NCBI GenBank assembly: GCA_946528555.1
Contig: CAMMYS010000015.1
Coordinates: 1 to 64,000, forward strand
DNA: 64,000 nt
Direction: 5' to 3'
Source of the DNA: an uncultured Mycoplasmatota bacterium
GTDB taxonomy: Bacteria > Bacillota_I > Bacilli_A > RF39 > UBA660
The notes under the pieces were generated by a model, which searched no databases, had not been told where the DNA came from, and was given only the letters and a program-made list of their open reading frames with translations. Position 1 is the stretch's first letter, and the number at the start of each line of letters is the position of its first letter. Of the stretch, positions 1 through 7,189 are shown piece after piece. Both the position numbers and the translations under genes were made by a program.

Positions 1-184
1 AGATATTCCACAAGAAATAGTTGAAACACCAGCTGTTGTAAAAAATAGTGATAATTCATTAAAGACAATGGGAATAGCTGGAGGAATAGGAGTATTACTT
101 GGATCAGCAGCTTTAGGAGCACATACAATCTTAAAGAATAAGGAAGATGAAGAATCAACTGATGATTATGGTTATGATAAATAG
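1..184 (+). CDS. C-terminal end of a membrane-anchored surface protein (partial)
   Basis: The open frame starts at base 2 and ends at TAG 182-184; the gene begins before the window. The visible 60 residues hold a Gly/Ala-rich hydrophobic segment (around GIAGGIGVLLGSAALGAH), then a charged tail ending DDYGYDK. This closely matches the end of the 966-aa protein at 52577-55477, which has the same TMGIA..G core and ends EDYGYNK, so the two are paralogues. The last segment probably anchors the protein in the membrane with a short cytoplasmic tail. No LPXTG motif is visible. Function is unknown; the homology to the second copy is seen directly. Confidence 0.8.
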   Translation, partial: DIPQEIVETPAVVKNSDNSLKTMGIAGGIGVLLGSAALGAHTILKNKEDEESTDDYGYDK

Positions 185-212
185 AAAATGCAATTTTGCA
201 TTTTCTTTTTCT
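184..212 (+). terminator. Intrinsic terminator after the surface protein
   Basis: A perfect 10-bp stem GAAAATGCAA / TTGCATTTTC with a TT loop begins at the last base of the stop codon and is followed by a T-rich run. The paralogue at 55477 ends in the same kind of structure. Confidence 0.75.
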
Positions 213-247
213 TTGTAATATTATATAATCTTAATAGGAGAATAAAT

Positions 248-1012
248 ATGAAGGATTATTTTAAATACAGATTTGGTACTGATATAGAATTTAATCTTGA
301 TTCAAAAGATTTTGTTTCAATTATTGGAAATACTAATGATTTATTTATATATACTTTGTTACATGGTCACTCAAAATGTAATATTTTTGTAGGTGATAAA
401 GAACTTAATAGTGAAAACTTACCAACTATTAAAAAAAGACTTAGTATAGTTTTATATAAACATTTAAATATATTTGTTGGTGAAACTGTTATGGATGAAA
501 TAGCTTTTGGATTAGAAGGACTCGCATATACAAAAGATGATATAAGACAAACTGTAACTAGTGAAGCAAGAAGATTTAAAATAGATCATTTATTAGAAAG
601 AGATTGTAATAGTTTAGGTTCAAGTGATAAAACTAAAATGAAAATATTATCTGCTTTAATAATAAAACCACAAGTATTAATATTAGATAATGTATTATGT
701 GAATTAGATTATAAAGATAAAGAATTAATCTTTGATATATTAAAAGAATATAAAAAGAATGGTGGTATTATTATTAATGTCACTAATGATATAGAGGAAA
801 CATTACATAGTGAAAAAATAATAGTTATTCATGATAAAAAACTTATTTGTTTTGGAAAAACATTAAGTGTTTTAAATGAAGAAAAATTATTAAAGAAAAT
901 TGGTGTAGGTTTACCATTTATTATAGATTTAAATAGATATTTTATGGATTATGGTATGATTGATAAATATTATTTAGATAGTGAAAAGTTAGTAGGTGCA
1001 TTATGGAAATAA
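248..1012 (+). CDS. Degenerate ECF transporter ATPase-like subunit (EcfA1 position)
   Basis: 254 aa from ATG 248, which has an AGGAG site just upstream; an upstream in-frame ATG at 188 lies inside the terminator and is rejected. Architecture follows EcfA1: a beta-rich N-terminus, a segment FVGETVMDEIAFGLEGL matching the EcfA FVGATVxxDVAFGLEN region, and the EcfA1-like ending IGVGLPFIIDL. Every catalytic motif is altered. The Walker A position reads IIGNTNDLF with no Lys, the Q-loop Gln is absent, the signature region reads NSLGSSDK, the Walker B region reads LILDNVLCELD with Asn for the catalytic Glu, and the switch His is Asn (NVTNDIEE). It overlaps the next gene and heads an ecfA-ecfA-ecfT-truA operon, a common Bacillota order. 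It probably binds no ATP, or only weakly, and may be a structural partner. Confidence 0.75.
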   Translation: MKDYFKYRFGTDIEFNLDSKDFVSIIGNTNDLFIYTLLHGHSKCNIFVGDKELNSENLPTIKKRLSIVLYKHLNIFVGETVMDEIAFGLEGLAYTKDDIRQTVTSEARRFKIDHLLERDCNSLGSSDKTKMKILSALIIKPQVLILDNVLCELDYKDKELIFDILKEYKKNGGIIINVTNDIEETLHSEKIIVIHDKKLICFGKTLSVLNEEKLLKKIGVGLPFIIDLNRYFMDYGMIDKYYLDSEKLVGALWK

Positions 1013-1845
1013 TATTTGATCATGTAACATTAGTAATTAATAAAAATACACCACTTGAAAAGACTATATTACAAGATATATCATTTGAGATACATAAGAA
1101 TGGTATATATTCTTTTGTAGGGCCTTCTAATAGTGGAAAAACTGCTATTGCAGATATAATTAATGCATTAATATATCCAACTCGTGGTAAAGCTATAATC
1201 GCAGGAAAAGTTAATGATGGTAGACGTATTAAAAAAATAAATGAATTAAGATTAGAGACAGGATATGTATTTAAAAATCCATATGATATGTTCTTTAATA
1301 AAACTGTAGAAGAAGAAATAAAATTTGGAATAAAATATTTAAAATATAGAACTAAAAAAGTAGAAATGAGAATACAAGATGCTTTAACTTTAGTAGGATT
1401 AGATGAATCTTATTTAAAACTAAATCCACAAATATTAAATTTAGTTGATGCTAAAAAAGTAGCACTTGCATGTGTTCTTGCATATAATCCAAGTATTATT
1501 ATATTAGATGAGTTTACAAATGGACTAAGTACTAAAGATAAAAATGAAGTTGCAAGAATGCTAAGAACATTAAAAAATAATTATAATAAAACAATTATAT
1601 TATTAACAAAAGATACAACTTTTGCACATCAAGTAAGTGATGAAGTATATTTACTTTATTTAACTAAAATGATTGCAAAAGGAGATAGAACACTTCTTAG
1701 AGATGCACAAGTATTAGAAAGACTTGGTCTTGAAGTACCACCTATAGTAGAATTTGTAGATATTTGTAATAAAAAAGGACATGATATTAATTATTACAGT
1801 AATATACAAGATTTAATAAAGGGGGTGTATAACGATGTATTCTAG
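1003..1845 (+). CDS. ECF transporter ATPase-like subunit (EcfA2 position), partly degenerate
   Basis: 280 aa; ATG 1003 lies inside the end of the previous gene with an AGGTG site about 6 bases upstream. Walker A is intact (GPSNSGKT) and Walker B keeps its Glu (IIILDEFTNGLS). The Q-loop Gln is replaced by Lys (FKNPYDMFF), the LSGGQ signature is replaced by LNLVDAKK, the D-loop Asp by Ser, and the switch His by Lys (LLTKDTT). ECF modules normally use an EcfA1/EcfA2 heterodimer to drive vitamin or metal uptake through EcfT and an S component. Here only this subunit looks able to bind ATP, and how it would be hydrolysed is unclear. The family call rests on synteny plus the remaining motifs. Confidence 0.75.
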   Translation: MEIIFDHVTLVINKNTPLEKTILQDISFEIHKNGIYSFVGPSNSGKTAIADIINALIYPTRGKAIIAGKVNDGRRIKKINELRLETGYVFKNPYDMFFNKTVEEEIKFGIKYLKYRTKKVEMRIQDALTLVGLDESYLKLNPQILNLVDAKKVALACVLAYNPSIIILDEFTNGLSTKDKNEVARMLRTLKNNYNKTIILLTKDTTFAHQVSDEVYLLYLTKMIAKGDRTLLRDAQVLERLGLEVPPIVEFVDICNKKGHDINYYSNIQDLIKGVYNDVF

Positions 1846-2590
1846 AAATTCATTTGGATCTTATTATCCAATTAATTCTTTAATTCATAGATTAAACCCA
1901 GTTATTAAATTAATAAACTTTATATTAGCAATTATTCTAATTTGTTTATCAAGTTCAGTATATGTAAATAGTTTTATGTTAGTATTATTAATTATAATGA
2001 TACTTATGTCTTATGTACCAATAGTATTTTATTTAAATAGTATTTGGTCATTAAGATATGTTTATATAATAATAGCATTCTTATGTTTATATTTTGAAAC
2101 TAATTTAGATACATGTTTAGTATATATGTTTAAATTTACTATAGTAATTGAATATATAAACTTACTTGCTTTTACAACAAGTCCTAGTGAAAATATATAT
2201 GGTATAGAAAGATTTTTATCATTCTTTAATTTCTTATATTTACCAATATCTAAATTAGCATTTAGAATAAATTATATTTTAAGATTTATACCATTATTTC
2301 AAGAAATGGAATATAAGACATTTAAAGCTGCTTCATCACGTGGTATAGATTATAATCATAGTAATATATTTGGAAGAATGTATGCTATGTTAAAAGTACA
2401 TTCTAATATAAATGGACTAGTTAAAAATAAAAATAAAGAAATAAAAGAATGTAGTGAATTAAGATTATATGATATTAGAAAATATAGAACTAATTATAGA
2501 ACAAATAAGATTAGTTATAATGATATATTCTTCTTATTATTCCATATTGGATTAATAGTAGTTCATTTAATAGAGAGTGGTAAGATATGA
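1835..2590 (+). CDS. ecfT: ECF transporter transmembrane subunit EcfT
   Basis: 251 aa with ATG 1835 overlapping the EcfA2 end and a strong GGGGGTG site. Hydrophobic segments lie at about residues 25-60, 65-90, 95-115 and near the C-terminus (IFFLLFHIGLIVVHLI). The AASSRG stretch near residue 167 fits one of the Ala-Arg-Gly coupling motifs by which EcfT docks onto the ATPases; the second is not obvious. EcfT couples ATPase movement to substrate-binding S components, none of which is encoded here. The four-base ATGA overlap with truA supports co-translation. Confidence 0.8.
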   Translation: MYSRNSFGSYYPINSLIHRLNPVIKLINFILAIILICLSSSVYVNSFMLVLLIIMILMSYVPIVFYLNSIWSLRYVYIIIAFLCLYFETNLDTCLVYMFKFTIVIEYINLLAFTTSPSENIYGIERFLSFFNFLYLPISKLAFRINYILRFIPLFQEMEYKTFKAASSRGIDYNHSNIFGRMYAMLKVHSNINGLVKNKNKEIKECSELRLYDIRKYRTNYRTNKISYNDIFFLLFHIGLIVVHLIESGKI

Positions 2591-3306
2591 GATATTTAGT
2601 TAATTTAAGTTATGATGGAAGTAAATTCTATGGTTATCAAGTACAAAAAGGAAAAACTACTGTAGAAGGAGAAATAGAAAAAGTATTATCAAAAATATTT
2701 AATCAAAAGATAAATACAATAGGGGCATCTAGAACAGATAGAGAAGTACATGCTATTAATCAATATTGTCATTTTGATGCTGATAAGATGGATCTTAAAA
2801 GACTAACTCATTCATTAAATTCAATGATAGATAAAAGTATTTATATAAAAAAAATACTAAAAGTAGATGATAAATTTCATGCTAGATTTAGTGTTATAAA
2901 AAAAGAATATATTTATAAAATAAATATGGGAGAATATAATCCTATAGAAAAAGATTATGTACTTCAATATAATAAAAAAATAGATAAAAAACTATTAGAT
3001 GAATTTATATTTAAAATGAGTGGAATACATAATTTTAAAAGTTTCACAAGTGATAAAGATAAAGATAATTATCAAAGAGATTTAACTCTTACATATAAAA
3101 TACAAAATAATATATTATATTTAACATTTAAATCATCTGGATTCTTAAGATATATGATTAGAAATATAGTAGGATTATTATTAGATATAAATGATAATAA
3201 AAAATCTTTATCAGATATAGATAAAATATTTAAAAGTGAAAATAGATGTTCATGTGGTAAATGTGCATCAGGATGTGGCTTATATTTAAAAGATATTTAT
3301 TATTAA
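2587..3306 (+). CDS. truA: tRNA pseudouridine(38-40) synthase TruA
   Basis: 239 aa, close to the usual TruA length. The N-terminal LSYDGSKFYGYQVQ and the catalytic-loop motif ASRTDREVHA (Asp51 is the predicted nucleophile; the usual form is GRTDAGVHA) identify the family. The C-terminal FLRYMIRNIVG matches the conserved TruA segment. It isomerises uridines 38-40 in the anticodon arm. The start codon overlaps the ecfT stop, and truA is a frequent last gene of ecf operons. A late CSCGKCASGCG cysteine cluster near residues 219-229 is unusual for TruA. Confidence 0.92.
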   Translation: MRYLVNLSYDGSKFYGYQVQKGKTTVEGEIEKVLSKIFNQKINTIGASRTDREVHAINQYCHFDADKMDLKRLTHSLNSMIDKSIYIKKILKVDDKFHARFSVIKKEYIYKINMGEYNPIEKDYVLQYNKKIDKKLLDEFIFKMSGIHNFKSFTSDKDKDNYQRDLTLTYKIQNNILYLTFKSSGFLRYMIRNIVGLLLDINDNKKSLSDIDKIFKSENRCSCGKCASGCGLYLKDIYY

Positions 3307-3330
3307 AAGAACTTATAAAAGTTCTTTTTA
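3305..3330 (+). terminator. Intrinsic terminator of the ecf-truA operon
   Basis: Perfect stem AAAAGAACTT / AAGTTCTTTT with an ATAA loop followed by T residues; it begins within the truA stop codon. Confidence 0.85.
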
Positions 3331-3338
3331 ATTTATCC

Positions 3339-3367
3339 TTGATTAGCAAATAAATGTTTGCTATAAT
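3339..3367 (+). promoter_or_regulatory. Promoter of the small hydrophobic peptide mRNA
   Basis: TTGATT at 3339-3344, a 17-base spacer and TATAAT at 3362-3367 preceded by TG (extended -10). Transcription would begin near 3374-3375 with AAGGAACATT. Confidence 0.75.
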
Positions 3368-3374
3368 ATTTTTT

Positions 3375-3593
3375 AAGGAACATTTAATGTGAGTGTCATC
3401 CTCCAATCTATAATAAGAAAGGAGGTAGGTAATAATGAACATTAAGACTTTTATTATTAAAGTTTTAAAGAACATTGCTATCATTTTACTACTATCTACC
3501 TTATTGGTGTTAGCAATAAAAAAATAGACACTCAATAAATGAGTGTCATACCCAAATTGAGGAGACATTCACTTACAAAATTGAATGTTCCTT
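3375..3593. repeat. Inverted and direct repeats of the candidate toxin-antitoxin locus
   Basis: AAGGAACATT at 3375-3384 is repeated inverted at 3584-3593, so both convergent RNAs start with nearly the same bases and the mRNA can pair its own 5' and 3' ends. A direct repeat TGAGTGTCAT occurs at 3390-3399 and 3540-3549. A further hairpin ACATTCA / TGAATGT lies at 3565-3588. Confidence 0.8.
3435..3527 (+). CDS. 30-aa hydrophobic peptide, candidate type I toxin
   Basis: ATG 3435 to TAG 3525-3527, preceded by AAGGAGG nine bases upstream. The peptide has a Lys-containing N-terminal third, one membrane-length hydrophobic stretch (about residues 13-28, NIAIILLLSTLLVLAI) and a Lys-Lys end, typical in size and polarity of type I toxin peptides. 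I do not recognise the sequence, and the Fst-family PxxxG motif is absent. The 5' UTR carries CCTCC at 3400-3404, which can pair with the GGAGG site. A convergent antisense RNA overlaps its 3' side. The function is inferred from locus architecture, not homology. Confidence 0.6.
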   Translation: MNIKTFIIKVLKNIAIILLLSTLLVLAIKK

Positions 3594-3596
3594 GAT
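3518..3596 (-). ncRNA. Convergent antisense RNA, candidate RNA antitoxin (about 75-80 nt)
   Basis: A - strand promoter (TTGAAA, 17 bases, TATTAT) predicts a start near 3596. Transcription toward lower coordinates meets the hairpin 3527-3547 (GACACTCA / TGAGTGTC), followed on this strand by seven consecutive T residues opposite 3524-3518. The RNA is complementary to the 3' region of the peptide mRNA. Through the repeated TGAGTGTCAT it is also complementary to the mRNA 5' UTR at 3390-3399, just ahead of the ribosome site. This two-site pairing resembles the RNA II of Fst/par systems. Confidence 0.6.
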
Positions 3597-3602
3597 AAAT
3601 AA

Positions 3603-3631
3603 ATAATATCATAAAATACTATTTTTTTCAA
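3603..3631 (-). promoter_or_regulatory. Promoter of the antisense RNA
   Basis: Read on the - strand: TTGAAA (complement of 3626-3631), a 17-base spacer and TATTAT (complement of 3603-3608). Its -35 lies at the edge of the DUF1016 remnant. Confidence 0.65.
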
Positions 3632-4035
3632 TAGAGCAAATATTTCCAGATATGAAAGGTTTTTCAGCAAGAAATCTTTCTAGAATGAGAGTTTTTTATA
3701 AGGAATATAAAGATATTCAAAATTGGCCACCGGCATTGGCCAATTTACCCTGGACACATAATTACATATTGTTAGAAAAAGTTAAGGAATATAATAAAAG
3801 GTTATGGTATGCTGAGAAATGCTTAGATAATGGTTGGTCAAAGATAATATTGGTACATCAAATAGAGTCTGATTTATATCAAAGACAAAAAGATAATCCG
3901 AAACTAACAAATTCTGTTGAATGGTCATTAGATGGAATTAATAATCCAATTGGTGTATCATCATATGAAATTGAAAAATATATTCCCAAAAATATTTAAA
4001 AAAAATTATCAGTAGAAGAAGAAAAGAACGTATAG
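3628..4035 (+). pseudogene. DUF1016 (YhcG-type PDDEXK nuclease) remnant with large internal deletion
   Basis: The frame SIEQIFPDMKGFSARN followed by NLPWTHN, KRLWYAEKCLDNGWSK and LVHQIESDLYQRQ is the N-terminal helical domain of DUF1016 proteins. It then jumps straight to NNPIGVSSYEIEKYIPK, which in full-length members lies near the C-terminus, so the PDDEXK nuclease core is missing. After TAA 3997-3999 the same frame continues KLSVEEE, like the usual end of the family. The N-terminus is also cut off by the upstream locus. An ATG-initiated 115-aa frame (3652-3999) remains open. It carries a 10-bp hairpin at 3720-3746. Confidence 0.8.
3720..3746. repeat. In-frame perfect hairpin inside the DUF1016 remnant
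   Basis: AAATTGGCCA (3720-3729) and TGGCCAATTT (3737-3746) form a 10-bp stem around a 7-base loop and encode residues of the QNWPPALANLPW segment. GC-rich for this genome. See the matching hairpins in three other genes. Confidence 0.85.
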
Positions 4036-4049
4036 CAAAATACATAAAA

Positions 4050-4640
4050 ATGAACTATAATATTCATATGGAAGAATTAGTTAATATATTAATTTTATTT
4101 ATACAAAATTTAGGACCATATGGAGTAATATTATCATCAATAGTAATATTATTTGAATCTATTTTTCCTGTTATACCATTATTTGTTTTTATAACAATTA
4201 ATTATGAAGCATTAGGTAGTGTGTTAGGATTTTTCATATCTTGGACTTTTACAATAGCAGGATGTATAATGTCATATTATTTATTTAGAAATGGACTTGG
4301 TAATAGATTTGAAAGATTAACTGAAAATAAAGAATTAATTAAGAAATATACTAATATGTTTAAGAATATTTCAACAGGTAAATTATTATTAATAATAGCA
4401 TTTCCATTTACACCAGCTTTTGCTGTTAATATAGCAGCTGGTTTAGCTAAAATGGATTTTAAAAAGTATTTAACTGCTCTTATTTTTGGTAAAATAAGTT
4501 TAGTAATATATTCTGCTTATTTAGGATTATCATTATTAGAAAGTTTAACTAATCCAATAGCTTTATTAAAAATGATAGTTGTAATAGGAAGTGTATATTT
4601 ATTATATATAATATGTAAAAAAATATTTAAATTTGATTAG
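4050..4640 (+). CDS. VTT/DedA-like (TVP38/TMEM64) membrane protein
   Basis: 196 aa with about five or six hydrophobic segments. The segment LFESIFPVIPLFVFITINYEA resembles the DedA/VTT FLxxxxPxIPxE region, and FPFTPAFAVNIAAGLAKM matches the conserved second re-entrant motif (R/FxxPxxP...N..AG). VTT proteins act as lipid scramblases or transporters in the cytoplasmic membrane. No strong ribosome site precedes ATG 4050; an internal ATG at 4068 is possible. It is followed after nine bases by rmuC. Confidence 0.7.
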   Translation: MNYNIHMEELVNILILFIQNLGPYGVILSSIVILFESIFPVIPLFVFITINYEALGSVLGFFISWTFTIAGCIMSYYLFRNGLGNRFERLTENKELIKKYTNMFKNISTGKLLLIIAFPFTPAFAVNIAAGLAKMDFKKYLTALIFGKISLVIYSAYLGLSLLESLTNPIALLKMIVVIGSVYLLYIICKKIFKFD

Positions 4641-4649
4641 GAGGATATT

Positions 4650-5735
4650 ATGATTGAATATATTATAATTGGATTATTAGTAGTAACTATTATTTTATTA
4701 ATATTTTTATTATTTAAAAAACCAAATAATAATGAAATGAATGAAAAGTTACATAAAACAGAAATTAGTTTAATAAAAGAAATTAATGATTTTAGAAGTG
4801 ATTTTACTAGTGATATTAATAAAGATTTTAATAATCTTAATGATAGGATTGAAAGAAAACTAAATTTGATAAATCAAAAAGTAAATGAAAAATTAGAAGA
4901 TGGTTTTGATAAAACAAATAAAACATTTACTGAAGTAATGAATAGACTTGCTAGAATAGATGAAGCTCAAAAGAAGATAGATGGTTTAGGAAATGAAATA
5001 GTATCTTTAGAAGGAATACTTACTGATAAAAAGAGTAGAGGTATTTTTGGAGAAGTTAATCTATATCATATTCTTTCTTCAATATTTGGTGAAAAGAATG
5101 ATAAAATATATCAAACACAATATACATTATCAAATGGTACTATTGCTGATTCAATAGTTTTTGGACCAGAACCTTTAGGAACAATATGTATTGATTCAAA
5201 ATTTCCTTTAGAAAATTATAGAAGATTAGTTGAAAAAGGACTTACTAATAGTGAAAAAGAAGCTAGAAGTAAAACATTTGAAGCAGATGTTAAAAAACAT
5301 ATAGATGCTATATCTGATAAATATATAATCGCGGGTGAAACATCTGATCAAGCTATTATGTTTTTACCAGCTGAAGCTATATTTGCAGAAATAAATGCAT
5401 ATCATACTAATTTAATTAAATATGCTGCTTCTAAAAAGGTATGGATAACTAGTCCAACAACATTAATGAGTTTACTTACAATAATTCAATCTGTATTAAG
5501 AGGATTAGAAAGAGATAAATATACTTCTGTAATACATGAAGAATTAAATAAATTAGGGGTTGAATTTTCAAGATATAGAGATAGATGGGATAAATTATCA
5601 AGAAGTATACAAACAGTCTCTAATGACGTTGAAAACATTCATAAAACAACTGAAAAGATTACTAAGAGATTTGATTCTATTAGTAATGTTAAAATTGAAA
5701 ATGAAGATACTTTATTAATAGAGGATGAAGAATAA
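4650..5735 (+). CDS. rmuC: DNA recombination protein RmuC
   Basis: 361 aa with a strong AGGAGG site. The layout is typical: an N-terminal membrane helix (residues 3-23), a coiled coil (about 30-125), then the RmuC domain with LTDKKSRGIFGEVNLYHIL, IDSKFPLENY and FLPAEAIFAEI. RmuC limits inversions and DNA rearrangement and contains a predicted nuclease fold. The family call is firm; its role here is not shown by context. Confidence 0.92.
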   Translation: MIEYIIIGLLVVTIILLIFLLFKKPNNNEMNEKLHKTEISLIKEINDFRSDFTSDINKDFNNLNDRIERKLNLINQKVNEKLEDGFDKTNKTFTEVMNRLARIDEAQKKIDGLGNEIVSLEGILTDKKSRGIFGEVNLYHILSSIFGEKNDKIYQTQYTLSNGTIADSIVFGPEPLGTICIDSKFPLENYRRLVEKGLTNSEKEARSKTFEADVKKHIDAISDKYIIAGETSDQAIMFLPAEAIFAEINAYHTNLIKYAASKKVWITSPTTLMSLLTIIQSVLRGLERDKYTSVIHEELNKLGVEFSRYRDRWDKLSRSIQTVSNDVENIHKTTEKITKRFDSISNVKIENEDTLLIEDEE

Positions 5736-5738
5736 TGT

Positions 5739-5767
5739 AAAAAAAGAGAATAATCTCTTTTTTTATT
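5739..5767 (+). terminator. Intrinsic terminator after rmuC
   Basis: Perfect 11-bp stem AAAAAAAGAGA / TCTCTTTTTTT with ATAA loop. Confidence 0.85.
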
Positions 5768-5803
5768 TAGTTATTTTTGGTATTATTATTATAGGTGTAT
5801 AGT

Positions 5804-7048
5804 ATGAAAAAGATAGTAAAATTATTATTCTCAATAAGCTTATTTTTTATATTAACAATATGTATTAAAGCAGAAGAAGCTTATACTTGGGCATGTGAAT
5901 ATGAATATAATAATGCAGGTGTAAGTGTAAGACTTCAATATAGAATGAAAGCTGTACCACAAAGTGTTATTAAGAGCTCTAATGCTTTGCAATCATCAGG
6001 ATCTAATTATACAACTGTTTGGTATTATTCAAAAAAACAAGGGAAATTTGTTCAAACTAGTGGAAAATTTAATGATTATGAAGGGCATGGAACAGGAGAT
6101 GGATATGTTCATCCTTTTGGATCTTATGCAGGAGCAAAAGATGTAGCATATAATATGTTATATAAATCAGTTTCATCAACTAGTATATCTTGTCCAACAC
6201 TATATTTTACTGATTCTTGTATTGGCACAGGAAAAGGTGGATTATATGCTACATATGATTCAACATATTCTGACTCAACAACAGGAGCATATTGTAATAA
6301 TAGAAGTGTTACTACAAAAGGAGCTGCTTGTTATTCAAGTGGTGGTCAAAAAATAGATTGTTCAAAAGTTGTTTCACAAGAACAACTATATGATGAAGGT
6401 AAATTAGAATGTGAATATAAAACTGAATCAGAAATAAAAGGAAAGAAATCATTCAAATTAATATATGATTCAAAAAATGGATTACAATATGATAGTGGTG
6501 GAGGAAAAATTCAAGTTGAATGGCAAGACAAATCAAGACTAGAAGAAATATTTAAAAACCAATTATCAAAGAAAACTTGTCCAGCAAGAGTAGCTTGTGC
6601 TGTAACTGGTTTATTTAACTGGGGAGGTAAAGTTAAAGTTGGTAGTAATGGAGGAACATTCAATGGAAACAATGGATGTGGTGCTCTTATTAATAACAAT
6701 GGACAAGATATAAAAGATCCAGAACAATATGCAGCAGATATAATGTTAAATGGAACAGGACTTGATATTTCAGAAGAAAAATTATCTTGTAGTGAATTAT
6801 TAGGAAGTAATTTACAAAAAATATTACATTTATTTATAACAGCAGTTAGAATAGCAGGAGCTATTATAGCTATATTAAATGGAATGTTATCATTAATACC
6901 TGCAATTACATCAGATAATGCAGATGCTCTTAAAAAAGCCATTAAAAAGTGTGTAATGATGTTAGTAATCTTAGCAGTAATTGGATTATTACCAACACTT
7001 ATTAGAGTAATAGGATTAATCGCAGGATTTGACTTATCTTGTTTATAA
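5804..7048 (+). CDS. Cys-rich exported protein with C-terminal VirB2/TrbC-like membrane pair
   Basis: 414 aa from ATG 5804, preceded by AGGTG; an in-frame GTG at 5795 coincides with that site and is rejected. A signal peptide (KKIVKLLFSISLFFILTI, cut near KAEE) leads a long extracellular region with about a dozen Cys in pairs such as SCPT/SCIG and TCPARVACAV. The last 75 residues form two membrane helices split by a short polar turn (SDNADALKKAIKKC), the same plan as the N-terminus of the M23 protein at 62215. I do not recognise the extracellular part. The Cys content suggests disulfides, and a DsbD-like protein is encoded at 56589. Confidence 0.6.
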   Translation: MKKIVKLLFSISLFFILTICIKAEEAYTWACEYEYNNAGVSVRLQYRMKAVPQSVIKSSNALQSSGSNYTTVWYYSKKQGKFVQTSGKFNDYEGHGTGDGYVHPFGSYAGAKDVAYNMLYKSVSSTSISCPTLYFTDSCIGTGKGGLYATYDSTYSDSTTGAYCNNRSVTTKGAACYSSGGQKIDCSKVVSQEQLYDEGKLECEYKTESEIKGKKSFKLIYDSKNGLQYDSGGGKIQVEWQDKSRLEEIFKNQLSKKTCPARVACAVTGLFNWGGKVKVGSNGGTFNGNNGCGALINNNGQDIKDPEQYAADIMLNGTGLDISEEKLSCSELLGSNLQKILHLFITAVRIAGAIIAILNGMLSLIPAITSDNADALKKAIKKCVMMLVILAVIGLLPTLIRVIGLIAGFDLSCL

Positions 7049-7072
7049 AAGACGAATTTATCGTCTTTTTTA
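7047..7072 (+). terminator. Intrinsic terminator
   Basis: AAAAGACGA / TCGTCTTTT stem with ATTTA loop and T-run, starting in the stop codon. Confidence 0.85.
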
Positions 7073-7122
7073 TTAAATTCTAATAAAATATACACTTTTT
7101 AAGTCTAAAAAATGTATTTTCC

Positions 7123-7151
7123 TTGTAAACACAATGTAAAAATTGTATACT
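7123..7151 (+). promoter_or_regulatory. Promoter of the polysaccharide cassette
   Basis: TTGTAA at 7123-7128, a 17-base spacer and TATACT at 7146-7151. It is the only clear promoter seen before the long same-strand run ending at 25542. The 7152-7189 leader shows no obvious riboswitch. Confidence 0.6.
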
Positions 7152-7189
7152 ATAGAGGACTAAGGAAAGATTTTTGAGAGTGATTATTA

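Noticed and set aside
188..247. N-terminal extension of the first ATPase-like gene from ATG 188
   Set aside because: It would translate the terminator hairpin and T-run; ATG 248 has a good AGGAG site and fits the family start.
3230..3568. 112-aa - strand open frame across the truA end and the small RNA locus
   Set aside because: It crosses two terminators, has no ribosome site and is explained by the antisense RNA and AT-rich repeats.
6511..7095. 194-aa - strand open frame opposite the Cys-rich protein
   Set aside because: Antisense shadow of a clear membrane protein gene; it runs through the terminator and has no family features.
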